NCBI RefSeq assembly: GCF_003399625.1
Contig: NZ_NBXA01000026.1
Coordinates: 62,001 to 126,000 of the forward strand
Direction: 5' to 3'
Origin: Subtercola boreus
GTDB lineage: Bacteria; Actinomycetota; Actinomycetes; Actinomycetales; Microbacteriaceae
DNA length: 64,000 nt
The notes below the pieces were generated by a model that was not told the origin of the DNA, did not search any database, and saw only the letters and a program-made list of their open reading frames with translations. Shown here one piece after another: positions 8,900 to 18,859 of this stretch. How positions within the stretch are numbered: position 1 is the first letter of the stretch; the number at the start of each line of letters is the position of its first letter. The position numbers and the translations under genes are program-made.

Positions 8900-9340
8900 G
8901 TGAAGCGTCGCTTGCTGGTTGCTCTGCCGGTGGTTGCCGTGAGCGTTTCGCTGCTCTCGGGCTGCGGCGTTGCCAACGTGATCTCTCCCCCTTTCGCCTC
9001 CGCGATCTACGCGACCACAGCAGACGGGGCCGGCGCAGACTCCTCTGTGGCGATTCCGGCCTGGGTGCCCGCCGACGCCACGTTCATCCGGGTGAAGACC
9101 GACCAGACCCGGGGCGCGAGCATCCTGATGTTCTCGCCCACCGCGACTCCGCCGGTGTTCACCGGCTGCGATGCGGCATCCGACCCCGAGGTCGACCAGG
9201 CCCAGAGCACCGGCGCCCTGACCAACCAGCTCTCCGAGACCTGGTGGCCGCAGGCGCTCAACACGGGCGTCGGCATCGTCTGCGCCGGACCCTGGCATCT
9301 CTTCGCCCAGGACGGCCACTACTACGCCTGGACGCCGTAG
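8900..9340 (+). CDS. Putative secreted lipoprotein of unknown function
   Basis: A 146-residue protein with a lipoprotein signal: KRR at the N-terminus, a hydrophobic stretch, and lipobox LLSGC with the acylated cysteine at residue 22. The mature part is small, contains two further cysteines (in FTGCDAAS and GIVCAGPW, possibly a disulfide) and is rich in aromatic residues at the end (WHLFAQDGHYYAWTP). No characterised family is recognised. The GTG start at 8900 is supported by GGGAG six bases upstream. It is exposed on the outer face of the membrane by inference; nothing nearby indicates its role. Confidence 0.8.
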   Translation: MKRRLLVALPVVAVSVSLLSGCGVANVISPPFASAIYATTADGAGADSSVAIPAWVPADATFIRVKTDQTRGASILMFSPTATPPVFTGCDAASDPEVDQAQSTGALTNQLSETWWPQALNTGVGIVCAGPWHLFAQDGHYYAWTP

Positions 9341-9377
9341 CGCGCGCTTCCCCTGCCCGAGGCAGTGCCTGACCTGC

Positions 9378-11192
9378 CTAGACCAGCGACTGCCGCCAGG
9401 AGGCGTGCAGCTGGGCGAACCGCCCCGTTCCGCCGATCAGGTCGGCTGGGGTACCGTCTTCGATGATCACCCCGTGCTCCATCACGAGAACCCGGTCGGC
9501 GATCGCCACGGTCGACAGACGGTGGGCGATGATGATCGCCGTGCGGTCGGCGAGCAGGGTCTGCAGGGCATCCTGCACCTGCCGTTCGCTCGGGATGTCG
9601 AGAGACGCCGTCGCCTCGTCGAGGATGAGCACCGCGGGGTCGGCGAGGAAGGCCCTGGCGAACGACACCAGTTGGCGCTGGCCGGCGGAGACCCGTCCGC
9701 CCCGCTTGTTCACGTCGGTGTCGTAACCGTCGGGAAGACTGTCGATGAAGCCGTGGGCGCCCACAGCCTTCGCCGCCGCGACGATCTCCTCGCGAGTCGC
9801 GCCCGGCTTTCCGATCGCGATGTTGTCGGCGACGGTGCCCGAGAAGAGATAGGCCTCCTGAGTCACCATCACGATCGCGCGCCGCAGGTCTTTCGGGTGG
9901 AGCCGTCGGAGGTCGATGCCGTCGAGCGTGACCTGACCCGTCGTCGGGTCGTAGAACCGTGAGATGAGTTTCGCGAGCGTCGACTTGCCCGCGCCGGTGG
10001 AACCGACGAGGGCGATGGTCTGCCCGGCCGGCACGGCGAGGCTGAACCCGGGGAGCACGACCCGCCCGTTCTGGTAGGAGAACTCCACGTCGTCGAACGA
10101 GATGCCGCCCTTCGCCGTCCAGAGGTCGATCGGTTTCAGCGGGTCGGGCACGCTCAGTTCTTCTTCGAGCACCCCGGAGATCTTCTCGAGCGCTGCCGCT
10201 GCCGACTGGTAGGAGTTGTAGAACATCGCCATCTCCTCCATCGGGTCGAAGAAGCGCCTGGTGTAGAGCACCGCAGCGAGCAGCACACCGATGGCGACCT
10301 GGCCGTCGATCACCCGGAAGGCACCGACGAGCAGCACCACCGCGACCGTGACGTTGCCGATCAGCACCAGGCCCGGATCGAAGATGCCGAACAGGCGGAT
10401 CACCTTGGAATTCGACTCCCGGTGCTGCTCGACCAGCCCACTGAACTCGGTCGAGTTGCTCTTCTCGGTGCGGAACGCCTTGACGGCCCGGACGCCCGTC
10501 ATCGTCTCGACGAACTTCACGATCAGCTTTGCCGAAGCCGTGCGCGTGGTGCGGAACAGCTTCTGCGAGCGCAGCTGGAACCAGCGGGTCAGAACGACCA
10601 GCGGCACCAGCGAGACCACCAGGATGAATCCGCTCGCCACATCGAGCGAGAACAGCGCGATGCCGATGAAGAACATGTAGAGCAGCCCCTGCACGAGCTG
10701 GTTGATGCCCGAGTCGAGCAGTTCCCGGATGGAGTCGAGGTCGCTTGTCTGCCGTGAGATGATGCGCCCCGAGGTGTAGGTCTCGTGGAACTCGAGGCTC
10801 AGCCGCTGGGTCTGCAGGAAGACGCGCTTGCGGAGATCGAGCAGGATCGCCTGCGAGATCCGTGCGGTGAGCACGGTGAACCAGGAGATGAGAACCGCAC
10901 CGGCGACCCCGGTGACCAGGTAGATCAGGCCCGCCGAGGCGATCGGGATCCAGTCGTGATTCAGCAGCGCGGGCAGTCCGGCGTCGATCCCGTACGCAAT
11001 GAGCGCCGGGCCGGCCACCTGGGCGGCGGTGCTGATGATCACCACGATCAGGCCCAGCACGAGCTTCGACTTCTCGGGGCGGAGCAGCGAAGCGAGCAGG
11101 GCGGTGGATCGCCTGCGGATCTGCTGGCTCTCTGCGCGGGTGAAGTCGTTCCGCTCCTCGCCTTCGACACCGGTCACGGTCGTCTCGCTCAT
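9378..11192 (-). CDS. ABC exporter subunit with canonical ATP site residues (heterodimer partner A)
   Basis: A 604-residue half-transporter: six N-terminal transmembrane helices (about 35-330) then an ATPase domain with Walker [10 protein letters not shown], Walker B VLILDEAT carrying the catalytic glutamate, and H-loop IIAHRLST. Its signature motif is altered to VSAGQ instead of LSGGQ. The partner at 11189-12958 has the opposite pattern (good signature, Asp for Glu in Walker B), which is the arrangement of asymmetric heterodimeric exporters such as TM287/288 and BmrCD. It starts inside the stop of the partner (ATGA). The exported substrate is unknown; drug or lipid export is plausible. Confidence 0.9.
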   Translation of the reverse strand: MSETTVTGVEGEERNDFTRAESQQIRRRSTALLASLLRPEKSKLVLGLIVVIISTAAQVAGPALIAYGIDAGLPALLNHDWIPIASAGLIYLVTGVAGAVLISWFTVLTARISQAILLDLRKRVFLQTQRLSLEFHETYTSGRIISRQTSDLDSIRELLDSGINQLVQGLLYMFFIGIALFSLDVASGFILVVSLVPLVVLTRWFQLRSQKLFRTTRTASAKLIVKFVETMTGVRAVKAFRTEKSNSTEFSGLVEQHRESNSKVIRLFGIFDPGLVLIGNVTVAVVLLVGAFRVIDGQVAIGVLLAAVLYTRRFFDPMEEMAMFYNSYQSAAAALEKISGVLEEELSVPDPLKPIDLWTAKGGISFDDVEFSYQNGRVVLPGFSLAVPAGQTIALVGSTGAGKSTLAKLISRFYDPTTGQVTLDGIDLRRLHPKDLRRAIVMVTQEAYLFSGTVADNIAIGKPGATREEIVAAAKAVGAHGFIDSLPDGYDTDVNKRGGRVSAGQRQLVSFARAFLADPAVLILDEATASLDIPSERQVQDALQTLLADRTAIIIAHRLSTVAIADRVLVMEHGVIIEDGTPADLIGGTGRFAQLHASWRQSLV

Positions 11193-12958
11193 GCGGTCAC
11201 CTCCTCATCGTCGAAACTCGAGATCACGTATCTGTAGTGGTCATTGCCGGCCAGCAGCTCGGCGTGCGTGCCGACCGCGGTCACACGCCCGTTCTGCAGC
11301 AGCGCCACCCGGTCGGCGAGAGCCACCGTCGATGGCCTGTGCGCCACGATCAGCGCCGTCGTCGAGGCGAGCACCGTGCGGAGCGCGGCCTCGACCAGTG
11401 CCTCGGTGTCCACATCGAGGGCGGAGAGCGGGTCATCCAGAACCAGTACCCGGGGCTTGGCCGCGACCGCCCGGGCGAGCGCGAGGCGCTGGCGCTGGCC
11501 GCCCGAGAGGCTGAGCCCCTCCTCGCCGACGCGGGTCGCGAGGCCGTCGGGCAGGTCGTGGACGAACCCCGCCTGGGCGATCGAGAGGGCCTCGGCAACC
11601 TCCTCGTCTGTGGCTCCGGGCCGGCCGAGCACCACGTTCTCCCGCACGGAGGCGCTGAACAGGGTCGCGTCTTCGAAGGCCATGGCGATCTCTGTGCGCA
11701 CGGTGTCCCGCGGCAGGTCGCGGATGTCGACGCCGTCGAGCAGCACTCGCCCGCCGGTCACGTCGTAGAGCCGGGTGGTGAGCGACGTGAGAGTGCTCTT
11801 GCCCGATCCGGTCAGCCCGACCAGCGCCATGGTCTCCCCCGGCTCGATCACGAGATCGATTCCGTCGAGCAGGTCGGGGTGGGTGAGGGGCGCATCCTGG
11901 TAGCGGAAGTGCACGTCATCGAAACTCAGCTGCCCACGGGGTGACCGGATGCTCAGCGGGGCGTCCGGGTCGACGATGGTGTTCTCCGAGTCGAGCACGT
12001 CGAAGAACCGCGTCGTGGCGGTTCGGGCATCGAACGTCATCGCGAGGAAGTAGCCCATCGACTCGACCGGGAACAGCAGTACCGTCGCGGTGGCGAAGAA
12101 GGCCACGAGGTCACCGACGGTGGCCTGCCCCTCCGAGGCGAGCCAGACCCCGACGACGAGGCACACGGCGAACGCGACATCCGGAACCAGCAACAGCCAC
12201 AACCAGATGTTGGCGACGGCCTTGGCCTTCTCGATCTCGGTGCCCCGGAGCCTCTCGGCCTGGCGTTCGAACTTCTTCAGTGCGAACGGGCCGCGCCCGA
12301 AGGCTTTGAGCACGCGGATGCCGTGCACCGACTCCTCGACGCTCGTCGCGAGGTCGCCGACCTGGTCCTGGCTCCGGCGGGCGGCGTCGGAGTACTTGCC
12401 CTCGAAGACGTAGCTGTAGGCCAGAACGGGAATGGAGGCGACCGCGAAGATCAGGCCCAGCACCCAGTTCAGGCTGAGCAGGATGGCGAAACCGATGACG
12501 ATCGTCACGACATTGACCACGATGATCACCACGCCGAACGAGAGCCAGCGGCGGATCAGGTTGAGGTCGCTGACCGCACGCGAGAGCAGCTGCCCGCTCG
12601 GCCAGCGGTCGTGGAACTCCACCGGCAGCTCCTGCAGGTGGTCGTAGAGGCTGTTGCGCATGCGCGCCTCGATGTGGGTTCCCGGGGTGAGCACCAGCAC
12701 GCGGCGGAGGGCGATCAGCAGGGCCTCGAAGACGCCGAGCGCCAGGATGACCAGCACGACGGGCCAGATCTCGGACGAGTCACCGTCGGCGAGCGGGCCG
12801 TCGATCAGCACCTGCAGCACCTGCGGGATCGCGAGCGACACGAGGCTCGCCAGCAAGGAGACTCCGACGGCCGTGTAGATGCGCGGCATCGCGGGTTTTG
12901 CATAGACGTACAGTCGGGCGAGCGTCTGCAACGTCGACTGCTCTTCTGGGGCAGGCAT
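11189..12958 (-). CDS. ABC exporter subunit with degenerate catalytic glutamate (heterodimer partner B)
   Basis: A 589-residue half-transporter with an N-terminal membrane domain and C-terminal ATPase: Walker [10 protein letters not shown], signature LSGGQRQ and Walker [13 protein letters not shown], in which the catalytic glutamate is an aspartate. Together with the altered signature of the downstream subunit this predicts one active and one degenerate ATP site, as known for heterodimeric multidrug exporters. The ATG at 12958 is chosen because AAGGG lies about 9 bases upstream; an in-frame ATG at 13000 would add 14 residues. It overlaps the next gene by four bases, so the two subunits are translationally coupled. 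Confidence 0.9.
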   Translation of the reverse strand: MPAPEEQSTLQTLARLYVYAKPAMPRIYTAVGVSLLASLVSLAIPQVLQVLIDGPLADGDSSEIWPVVLVILALGVFEALLIALRRVLVLTPGTHIEARMRNSLYDHLQELPVEFHDRWPSGQLLSRAVSDLNLIRRWLSFGVVIIVVNVVTIVIGFAILLSLNWVLGLIFAVASIPVLAYSYVFEGKYSDAARRSQDQVGDLATSVEESVHGIRVLKAFGRGPFALKKFERQAERLRGTEIEKAKAVANIWLWLLLVPDVAFAVCLVVGVWLASEGQATVGDLVAFFATATVLLFPVESMGYFLAMTFDARTATTRFFDVLDSENTIVDPDAPLSIRSPRGQLSFDDVHFRYQDAPLTHPDLLDGIDLVIEPGETMALVGLTGSGKSTLTSLTTRLYDVTGGRVLLDGVDIRDLPRDTVRTEIAMAFEDATLFSASVRENVVLGRPGATDEEVAEALSIAQAGFVHDLPDGLATRVGEEGLSLSGGQRQRLALARAVAAKPRVLVLDDPLSALDVDTEALVEAALRTVLASTTALIVAHRPSTVALADRVALLQNGRVTAVGTHAELLAGNDHYRYVISSFDDEEVTA

Positions 12959-13021
12959 GTGTGTGGGTTTCCCTTGTGAGGTGTTTTCAGGCAGCCTCAC
13001 AGCCTACCCCACGGGTCACCG

Positions 13022-13068
13022 CACCCGCACCGCTACCTCACCCGCACCGCTACCTCACCCGCACCGAC
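13022..13068. repeat. 17-bp direct repeats at the 3' end of the dimethylargininase gene
   Basis: Two exact copies and a third partial copy of CACCCGCACCGCTACCT run head to tail. The TAG stop and last codons of the dimethylargininase gene lie inside the second and third copies. Confidence 0.75.
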
Positions 13069-14285
13069 AGGCAGGTCACGCAGCCCTCGAGCTTCTCGTA
13101 CTCGCTGATGTCGACCGAGACGACACGGTAGCCGAGGTTCTCGATCAGCTGGGCCGACTCGGGAGCCGATGCTGCCATCAGCACCGTGTCGTCGCTGAGC
13201 TTCACCACGTGGGCGCCGCCCTCCTCGGGCATGCTCAGGAACCGGTCGAAGATCTGGGGATCATCCACCAGCGGCAGGTAACCGATCACCGTCCCGTCGG
13301 GCAACGCCGTGACGGCACTCTTCAGGTGCAGCACCTTCGTGAGCGGCACGGCCACGACCGTGTACCCGAGCGCGGAAACGATGTGACGCAGTTGGTGGAT
13401 GCCCTCGGCATTCGTTCGACCGCTCCGCCCGACGTAGACGGTCGTTCCGACTTTCAGCACATCGCCGCCGTCGAGCGTTCCGGGCTGGGCGATGTGCGCG
13501 ACCTTCAGGCCGAGCTCCCGCACGGTCACCTCGACGGCTTCCGTCTCGGCGATGCGGTGCTCGCTGCCGGGGCTGGTGATCACCGCGACGTCGCCGAAGA
13601 TGATCACGGCGTCTTCGACGAAGACCGAGTCGGCGAGATCGTCGGCCTGGTCGACCTCGATCGTCGTCCAGCCGGCCTTCTCGAGCACGTTGACGTAGGA
13701 CTCCCACTGTTCGTCGGCCAGCTCGAGGTCGACGGCGCTCTTCTCGATGTGGGTCACATGACCGTCGGCCAGAGTGGCCGCAGGCCTCCGGATGATCGCC
13801 ACCCGTCGCTCGGAGACAGCACCCCGGGCATCCGGAGCACCGATCACGACACCCTCATAGACCCGCCGGCCCACTGTCACGGAGGCGAGGATGACGGCCA
13901 GCACGAACACCAGATTGATGCCGATGAGCGTTCCGACCAGATACGACAGAACATCGCCGTCGAGGCCCTGGCCCGCGACGAGAAGGGGAAGGGCCGTGCC
14001 GACAAGGGCACCGAACAGGGCGGCGACCAGCCCGCTGACCAACGCGAGATACCAGCTGCCGAAGCCGCCGACACCCGCGAGGATGGCGAGGAACACGAGC
14101 GTGAAGAGCGTCTGGGGCAGGAAGAAGGCGTTCGCGGCGCCGAAGTACTCGGGTTTGAAGCCCTGAACCATGAAGAACGCGAGCAGGACGACGAGATGGG
14201 CGACCGCCGCAACGACCACCGCCGTGAGGGCCGAGGCGAGAAGGGGGCGGGCGCCGAACAGCGGCGGGGTGGGGTCCAGAGGCAT
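13050..14285 (-). CDS. Membrane-anchored dimethylargininase (DDAH-like amidinotransferase-fold hydrolase)
   Basis: A 411-residue two-part protein. Residues 1-145 hold about four hydrophobic segments (for example LASALTAVVVAAVAHLVVLL and GINLVFVLAVILASVTVG). Residues 150-411 match dimethylarginine dimethylaminohydrolase: the tandem ADDLADSVFVEDAVI substrate region, QPGTLDGGDVLKVG, the catalytic histidine in LHLKSAVT and a C-terminal catalytic cysteine, probably C405, in GCVTCLSV. The usual enzyme is a soluble protein of about 260-290 residues that yields citrulline from methylarginines, so the membrane part is an addition. A -10-like hexamer sits 7 bases before the ATG. Substrate specificity toward methylarginine is inferred. 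Confidence 0.85.
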   Translation of the reverse strand: MPLDPTPPLFGARPLLASALTAVVVAAVAHLVVLLAFFMVQGFKPEYFGAANAFFLPQTLFTLVFLAILAGVGGFGSWYLALVSGLVAALFGALVGTALPLLVAGQGLDGDVLSYLVGTLIGINLVFVLAVILASVTVGRRVYEGVVIGAPDARGAVSERRVAIIRRPAATLADGHVTHIEKSAVDLELADEQWESYVNVLEKAGWTTIEVDQADDLADSVFVEDAVIIFGDVAVITSPGSEHRIAETEAVEVTVRELGLKVAHIAQPGTLDGGDVLKVGTTVYVGRSGRTNAEGIHQLRHIVSALGYTVVAVPLTKVLHLKSAVTALPDGTVIGYLPLVDDPQIFDRFLSMPEEGGAHVVKLSDDTVLMAASAPESAQLIENLGYRVVSVDISEYEKLEGCVTCLSVRVR

Positions 14286-14292
14286 GCCTCCG

Positions 14293-14298
14293 ACCCTA
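14293..14298 (-). promoter_or_regulatory. -10 element for leaderless dimethylargininase gene
   Basis: The reverse strand reads TAGGGT, then 7 bases, then the ATG at 14285. The intervening bases include GGAGG, but it is too close to the ATG to be a normal Shine-Dalgarno site. Confidence 0.4.
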
Positions 14299-14348
14299 GC
14301 GGCTCCCGCCGCGGCCGGGCATCAGCCGCAATCCAGGCAGGAGCGGCC

Positions 14349-14384
14349 GTCGAGGCGGGCCCGTCGCGGCGGGCCCGCCTCGAC
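14349..14384 (-). terminator. Hairpin terminator after purH
   Basis: A perfect 15-bp stem (14349-14363 with 14370-14384) and 6-base loop lies 10 bases past the purH stop. There is no T-tract, as is common for actinobacterial terminators. Confidence 0.75.
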
Positions 14385-14394
14385 CTACGAGGGC

Positions 14395-16038
14395 TCAGTG
14401 GAAGAAGTGCCGCTCCCCGGTGAAGTACATCGTGACACCCGCATTCTGCGCGGCCTCGATCACCTCGGAGTCGCGAACGGAGCCGCCGGGCTGCACCACG
14501 GCGCGCACCCCGGCGTCGAGCAGCACCTGAAGGCCGTCGGCGAAGGGGAAGAACGCATCACTGGCCGCAACGGAGCCGGCCGCGCGCGTGCCCGCGCGGC
14601 TCACGGCGAGATGGCAGGAGTCGACCCGGTTGACCTGTCCCATGCCGACGCCGACAGAGGCGCCGTTCTGCGCCAACAGGATCGCGTTGGACTTGACCGA
14701 CCGGCAGGCCTTCCAGGCGAAGACGAGGTCGCTCAGGGTGTCGGCATCGGCCGGCTCGCCGGAGACGAGCTGCCAGGCGTCGGTGGTGTAGTCGACGAAG
14801 CCGTCGGAGGTCTGCATCAGCACACCCCCGCTGATCTGCTTCAGCTCCACGGCGGGCCGCGCGTATTCGGCCGGCAGGCGGAGGATGCGGAGGTTCTTCT
14901 TCGTCTGGAGGAGCTTCAGGGCATCCGGTTCGAAATCCGGTGCGACGAGCACCTCAGTGAAGATCTCCTGCACGGTCTCGGCCATGCCGAGCGTCACCGT
15001 TCGGTTGGCCGCGATGACCCCGCCGAACGCCGAGACCGGGTCGCACTCGTGCGCGCGGAGGTGTGCAGAAGCGATCGGATCGAGCGCTGTGGACGAGGAG
15101 ACTGCTATTCCGCAGGGGTTCGCATGCTTGATGATGGCCACAGCCGGCTCGGCGAAATCCCAGGCCGCCCGAACCGCGGCGTCAGCGTCGACGAAGTTGT
15201 TGTACGACATCTCTTTGCCGTTCAACTGCTCGGCCTGGGCGATTCCGTGGCCGTGCGGCTCGAGGTAGAGCGCCGCCCGCTGGTGCGAGTTCTCGCCGTA
15301 GCGGAGGGTGTGGGCGAGCGAGACGCTCCGCTCGACGAGCTTCGGAAAGCCGCTCTCGGGCAGCGGGGCGGCCGGGTCGAACACGCCATCCGACGGCAGA
15401 GCGCTGGCACCGAGCTGCTCAGCGAACCAGGTCGCCACTCCGGTGTCGTAGGCCGCGGTGTGGGCGAAGGCTGTCGCCGCGAGGCGTCGGCGCGTCTCGA
15501 GCGAGGTACCACCCGAGGTGAGAGCTTCGACGATCTGCGGGTAGGTGTTGGGCGACACGGCGATGGCCACATTGGCATGGTTCTTGGCCGATGCCCGCAC
15601 CAGGGCAGGGCCGCCGATGTCGATCTGTTCGATGACATCGTCGGGAGCTGCGCCGCTCGCGACCGTCTCGCTGAAGGGATAGAGGTTCACGACCACCAGC
15701 TGGAACGCCTGGATCTCGAGCTCCTGCAGTTGCGCGATGTGCGACTCGAGGCGAAGGTCGGCGAGGATCCCGGCATGCACCGACGGGTGCAGCGTCTTGA
15801 CCCGGCCGTCGAGCGACTCGGGAAAACCGGTGATCGAGGAGACCTCGGTGACCGCGAACCCCGCCGCAGCGATGGTCTTCGCCGTCGACCCGGTCGAGAC
15901 GATCTCGACGCCTGCCGCGCTGAGCGCCCCGGCGAATTCGACGAGGCCCGACTTGTCGCTCACCGAGACGAGCGCGCGCCTGATCTCGATCTGGTCGCGG
16001 TGGTGGAAATCGGCGGGGTCGTGGCGTGGGCCGCTCAT
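14395..16038 (-). CDS. purH: Bifunctional AICAR transformylase/IMP cyclohydrolase
   Basis: A 547-residue enzyme of the last two steps of IMP synthesis: formylation of AICAR by 10-formyl-THF and ring closure. The N-terminal MGS-like cyclohydrolase domain shows [26 protein letters not shown] and [15 protein letters not shown]; the C-terminal transformylase domain shows [34 protein letters not shown] and [10 protein letters not shown]. The start overlaps the purN stop by four bases (ATGA), so PurN and PurH, the two formyl-THF-using enzymes, are coupled. A strong hairpin ends the transcript. Substrate shortage here raises ZMP, the ligand of the riboswitch on glyA. Confidence 0.97.
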   Translation of the reverse strand: MSGPRHDPADFHHRDQIEIRRALVSVSDKSGLVEFAGALSAAGVEIVSTGSTAKTIAAAGFAVTEVSSITGFPESLDGRVKTLHPSVHAGILADLRLESHIAQLQELEIQAFQLVVVNLYPFSETVASGAAPDDVIEQIDIGGPALVRASAKNHANVAIAVSPNTYPQIVEALTSGGTSLETRRRLAATAFAHTAAYDTGVATWFAEQLGASALPSDGVFDPAAPLPESGFPKLVERSVSLAHTLRYGENSHQRAALYLEPHGHGIAQAEQLNGKEMSYNNFVDADAAVRAAWDFAEPAVAIIKHANPCGIAVSSSTALDPIASAHLRAHECDPVSAFGGVIAANRTVTLGMAETVQEIFTEVLVAPDFEPDALKLLQTKKNLRILRLPAEYARPAVELKQISGGVLMQTSDGFVDYTTDAWQLVSGEPADADTLSDLVFAWKACRSVKSNAILLAQNGASVGVGMGQVNRVDSCHLAVSRAGTRAAGSVAASDAFFPFADGLQVLLDAGVRAVVQPGGSVRDSEVIEAAQNAGVTMYFTGERHFFH

Positions 16039-16649
16039 GGTGTCGTGGCACTCCTGTTGGTGTGATGGATGTCGGCCAGACGGATCCGGTCGGTGGCGAT
16101 GTCGAGCACGGTCTGCACGAGCAGATCGCGTTCGATGGTCTTGATGCGCTCCTGGAGCACGTGCTCGGTGTCACCGGGCAGCACGGGAACGGCGCGCTGC
16201 ACGAGAGTCGGCCCGGTGTCGACGCCTTCGTCGACGATGTGCACGGTGATACCCGTCTCACGCGCACCGGCGGCCAGGGCATCCCGAACCGCATGGGCAC
16301 CCGGGAACAGCGGCAACAGTGCGGGGTGCGTATTGATCAGGTTCGGCGACAACGCCGCGACCACCCGCGGGGGCAGGATGCGCATGAACCCCGCGCAGAC
16401 CACCAGATCGGGCGACCACTGCCGGATCTCGGCCAGCAGCTCGTCACCCCACTCGGCCCGGTTCGCGAAGGCCGACGGCAGCACGGTGAAGCTCGGCACG
16501 CCGAAGTGCTCAGCGTGCTCGAGACCCGGCGCCTCGGTGTCGGAGCCAACGGCCACGATACGGGCCGGGAAGTCGGCGTCGGAGGTCGCTTCGAGCAGCG
16601 CACGGAGGTTCGAACCCCCGCCGGAGATCAGAACGACAATCGACAGCAC
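16035..16649 (-). CDS. purN: Phosphoribosylglycinamide formyltransferase
   Basis: A 204-residue cytosolic enzyme transferring formyl from 10-formyl-THF to GAR in purine synthesis. It opens [20 protein letters not shown], with the phosphate-binding GGGSN loop, and carries the catalytic Asn-His-Asp set in [13 protein letters not shown] and [12 protein letters not shown]. It lies 9 bases after the PerM-like gene and overlaps purH by four bases. The order PerM-like, purN, purH matches that recalled for Mycobacterium tuberculosis (Rv0955-Rv0957). Confidence 0.96.
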   Translation of the reverse strand: MLSIVVLISGGGSNLRALLEATSDADFPARIVAVGSDTEAPGLEHAEHFGVPSFTVLPSAFANRAEWGDELLAEIRQWSPDLVVCAGFMRILPPRVVAALSPNLINTHPALLPLFPGAHAVRDALAAGARETGITVHIVDEGVDTGPTLVQRAVPVLPGDTEHVLQERIKTIERDLLVQTVLDIATDRIRLADIHHTNRSATTP

Positions 16650-16658
16650 TCAGACAGA

Positions 16659-18098
16659 CTAACGCAGCGGCGCGTTGCCCGACGGCGATGCGGGCGGCGC
16701 GGAGCTGCCGGCGGTGGTGGTGCCGGTGCGGGCGCCGGTGGCGGTGCCGGTGCGGGCGCCGGCGGTGGTGCCGGTGCGGGCGGTTGTGGTGGCGGTGCCG
16801 GCGCCGCGGGTGTCACTGCCGCGGGCGCTGCCGTTCGCCTTTCGACCCGGAAGCTGCACACCGCTCGACAGCAGCCCCACCACGGCCGAGACGCCGAACA
16901 CGAGGAACGACCAGAGCCAGACCGCGCCGGCATCAGGACCGACCACGGCGAGGCGCCCCGGGCCCGCTGCGCCACCCGACCAGAGGGCGAGCACGGCGAG
17001 GATGCTCGCCGCAACGATACCGATTCCGAAACCGGTGCCGATCATCCGTGCCGCCGTGGTACCGGCAGCGGCGCCGGCACCCGCACCCGCAGTGTGAGGC
17101 CGCCCGCCAGCGCTCACCGCAGGGGAAGCGAGCCGCGGGCGAAGCGCCACCGCGACCATGAACCCGATCGCGACCGGCAGCACGAGAACGGCGTAGCCGA
17201 GCGGTGACGACTGCGGCAGCGCTCCGAACAGCGGGAGCGACGGCAAGAGGCCCACGTCAGTGCCGAGCGGAGAGATGGATGACCCGGCACCCAACGCAAA
17301 ACCGGGACCGACGAACCAGCTGGCCGCCCACACCACGGCGTTCGGCAGCAGGGCGAGCTGGCCGAGAGTGAGCGCGGCTCCCCCACCGATACCCGATCCG
17401 ATGGACTCGTAGAGCGAGATGACACTCGAGTAGTGAACCAGCAGCCCCCCGGTCACAGCGAGTGCACCGACGGCGACCATCGCCGCGACCACGATCAGTC
17501 CGCCCCGGAGGGCAACGGCCACGAAGGGCCGGGCTGCCGCCGCCATCCGCTCCCACTGCCGCAGGAACCACCCCGCGAGAGGACGCTGCTGCTGGCTGAG
17601 GCTCGCCGCAGCGCCGATGACCACACCGAGCCCGTAGACCGCCGGCACGAGGAGCACGGCCTGCCAGAACGACGGCACGGCCCCCGGGGTCTCTGCACTC
17701 AGCCAGACCAGCGCACTCAACGCGGAGACCGCGGCGACACCGACGACCAGCCCGAGCACAGGGTGCGGAGAGAAGCCGAGACGGAGCCCGGAACGACGGC
17801 CGAGGAAGGCCGTCAGCACGGCGAAGCCGAGTGGGGCGATGCCTACCACGAACGGTGTTGCCGCCCCATCGAGGGCGAGGCGGGCCGCGAGCGCCGGGTC
17901 GAGGGCGAGCTGCAGGTCGACACCGTTGCCGAGCATCCAGAGGTCTGCGGATGCTCGCCAGAACACCGTCCAGTCGATGCTGAGGTCGAACTGGGTCGCC
18001 CAGAGGATGGTGAGCATGACGAGCGGAATGCCGATGCCGATTGCGACGGCGATCAGCGCATCGAGTGCCGCGAGAAGCGCGGTGGTGGGGCGGTTCAT
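16659..18098 (-). CDS. PerM-like DUF6350 multi-pass membrane protein
   Basis: A 479-residue membrane protein with roughly nine or ten hydrophobic helices spread over residues 10-410, then a low-complexity cytoplasmic tail rich in Arg-Thr-Gly-Ala (three 24-bp DNA repeats). The position directly before purN-purH and after sucCD matches PerM of Mycobacterium tuberculosis, a membrane protein linked to cell division and persistence; the assignment here rests on position and general character. Functions in this organism are inferred only. It starts one base after the stop of the upstream membrane protein gene, so both probably belong to one operon with purNH. Confidence 0.72.
   Translation of the reverse strand: MNRPTTALLAALDALIAVAIGIGIPLVMLTILWATQFDLSIDWTVFWRASADLWMLGNGVDLQLALDPALAARLALDGAATPFVVGIAPLGFAVLTAFLGRRSGLRLGFSPHPVLGLVVGVAAVSALSALVWLSAETPGAVPSFWQAVLLVPAVYGLGVVIGAAASLSQQQRPLAGWFLRQWERMAAAARPFVAVALRGGLIVVAAMVAVGALAVTGGLLVHYSSVISLYESIGSGIGGGAALTLGQLALLPNAVVWAASWFVGPGFALGAGSSISPLGTDVGLLPSLPLFGALPQSSPLGYAVLVLPVAIGFMVAVALRPRLASPAVSAGGRPHTAGAGAGAAAGTTAARMIGTGFGIGIVAASILAVLALWSGGAAGPGRLAVVGPDAGAVWLWSFLVFGVSAVVGLLSSGVQLPGRKANGSARGSDTRGAGTATTTARTGTTAGARTGTATGARTGTTTAGSSAPPASPSGNAPLR
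16719..16790 (-). repeat. Three 24-bp tandem repeats in the tail of the PerM-like gene
   Basis: Units at 16719-16742, 16743-16766 and 16767-16790 differ at few positions and encode the Ala-Arg-Thr-Gly-Thr tail. Length variation between strains would be expected. Confidence 0.75.
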
Positions 18099-18099
18099 A

Positions 18100-18702
18100 T
18101 CAGTGGAACACGATCTTCAGAAGGATGACGACGAGACCGAGCAGGCCCGTCAGGAAGCCCGCCAGGAGCTTCGCGGGCCAGGCACCACCGCGGTCGCCGA
18201 TGGCGGACCAGCCGAGGGCCCCGAGCAGTATCACGGGGACCAGGAGGGAGAACGAATAGGCGACCTCCTCCTCGAGCAGCCCGATGGCGCCGACGAGGAG
18301 CAGTCCGCACGGGATGATGCCGGCGTAGAGCAGCCCGGACGAGAACCCGATGCTGAACTTCACAGCCTCGCGCATGGTGATGCGGTCGCGGCCGTGCTTG
18401 CCGTAGTGAGCGATGGCCTCGGCGAAGACGTGGGCCGTCCAGAAGACAAGAAGCGTCGGAACAGTTGTTCGCAGGATCTCGAGGTCGGTCTCACCGTCTT
18501 CGGCTGTGCCGATGATCGCGCTCACCAGCAGGGTGCCGTAGATGGCCGGCGGGGTGACGATGCGGTGCCGGATGCTCTCCCACCGTTTCGGCGGGCGTCT
18601 CTCCTCAGCGGTGAGGTCGTCGCCGGCGGCGCGGTCGGCGACGGCGCGGTCGTCGGCGGTGCGGCTCGCATCGGCTCCCGCAGTCTCCGGCTCAGTCGTC
18701 AC
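18100..18702 (-). CDS. Integral membrane protein of unknown function
   Basis: A 200-residue protein with a charged cytoplasmic N-terminus (about 45 residues rich in Asp, Arg and Ala), then four or five hydrophobic segments, including IYGTLLVSAIIGTA, TVPTLLVFWTAHVFAEAIAH and LLAGFLTGLLGLVVILLKIV. A conserved-looking HVFAEAIAHYGKHGRDRITM stretch sits between helices. I do not recognise a named family. The GTG start follows GGGAGGGAG. It is the first gene of the apparent operon with the PerM-like gene, purN and purH, so a shared role with PerM is possible but unproven. Confidence 0.7.
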   Translation of the reverse strand: MTTEPETAGADASRTADDRAVADRAAGDDLTAEERRPPKRWESIRHRIVTPPAIYGTLLVSAIIGTAEDGETDLEILRTTVPTLLVFWTAHVFAEAIAHYGKHGRDRITMREAVKFSIGFSSGLLYAGIIPCGLLLVGAIGLLEEEVAYSFSLLVPVILLGALGWSAIGDRGGAWPAKLLAGFLTGLLGLVVILLKIVFH

Positions 18703-18814
18703 GCGTCAGGCTCCCTCCCGTTCGGCTGCTTAAACGTAACGCAACGGATGCCCGCCCGCCCGTCGCGCCTCGCGCGCGCTGTCCGATCCTGGCTCATGAA
18801 CTCGGACAGAGAGA

Positions 18815-18844
18815 GGGCCCGCCACCACGAACGGTGACGGGCCC
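18815..18844 (-). terminator. Hairpin terminator after sucCD
   Basis: GGGCCCGCCACC (18815-18826) pairs with GGTGACGGGCCC (18833-18844) with one mismatch and a 6-base loop, 15 bases past the sucD stop. A weaker 8-bp stem (18779-18786 with 18802-18809) follows. Confidence 0.75.
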
Positions 18845-18859
18845 CGGATGCTCGCGTGG

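Noticed and set aside
15980-16700. A second ZTP riboswitch before purN or purH
   Set aside because: purN follows the PerM-like gene by 9 bases and purH overlaps purN, leaving no room, and none of the aptamer blocks is seen.
16719-16790. CRISPR-like array
   Set aside because: Three 24-bp units with no spacers, inside a coding region; a simple tandem repeat.
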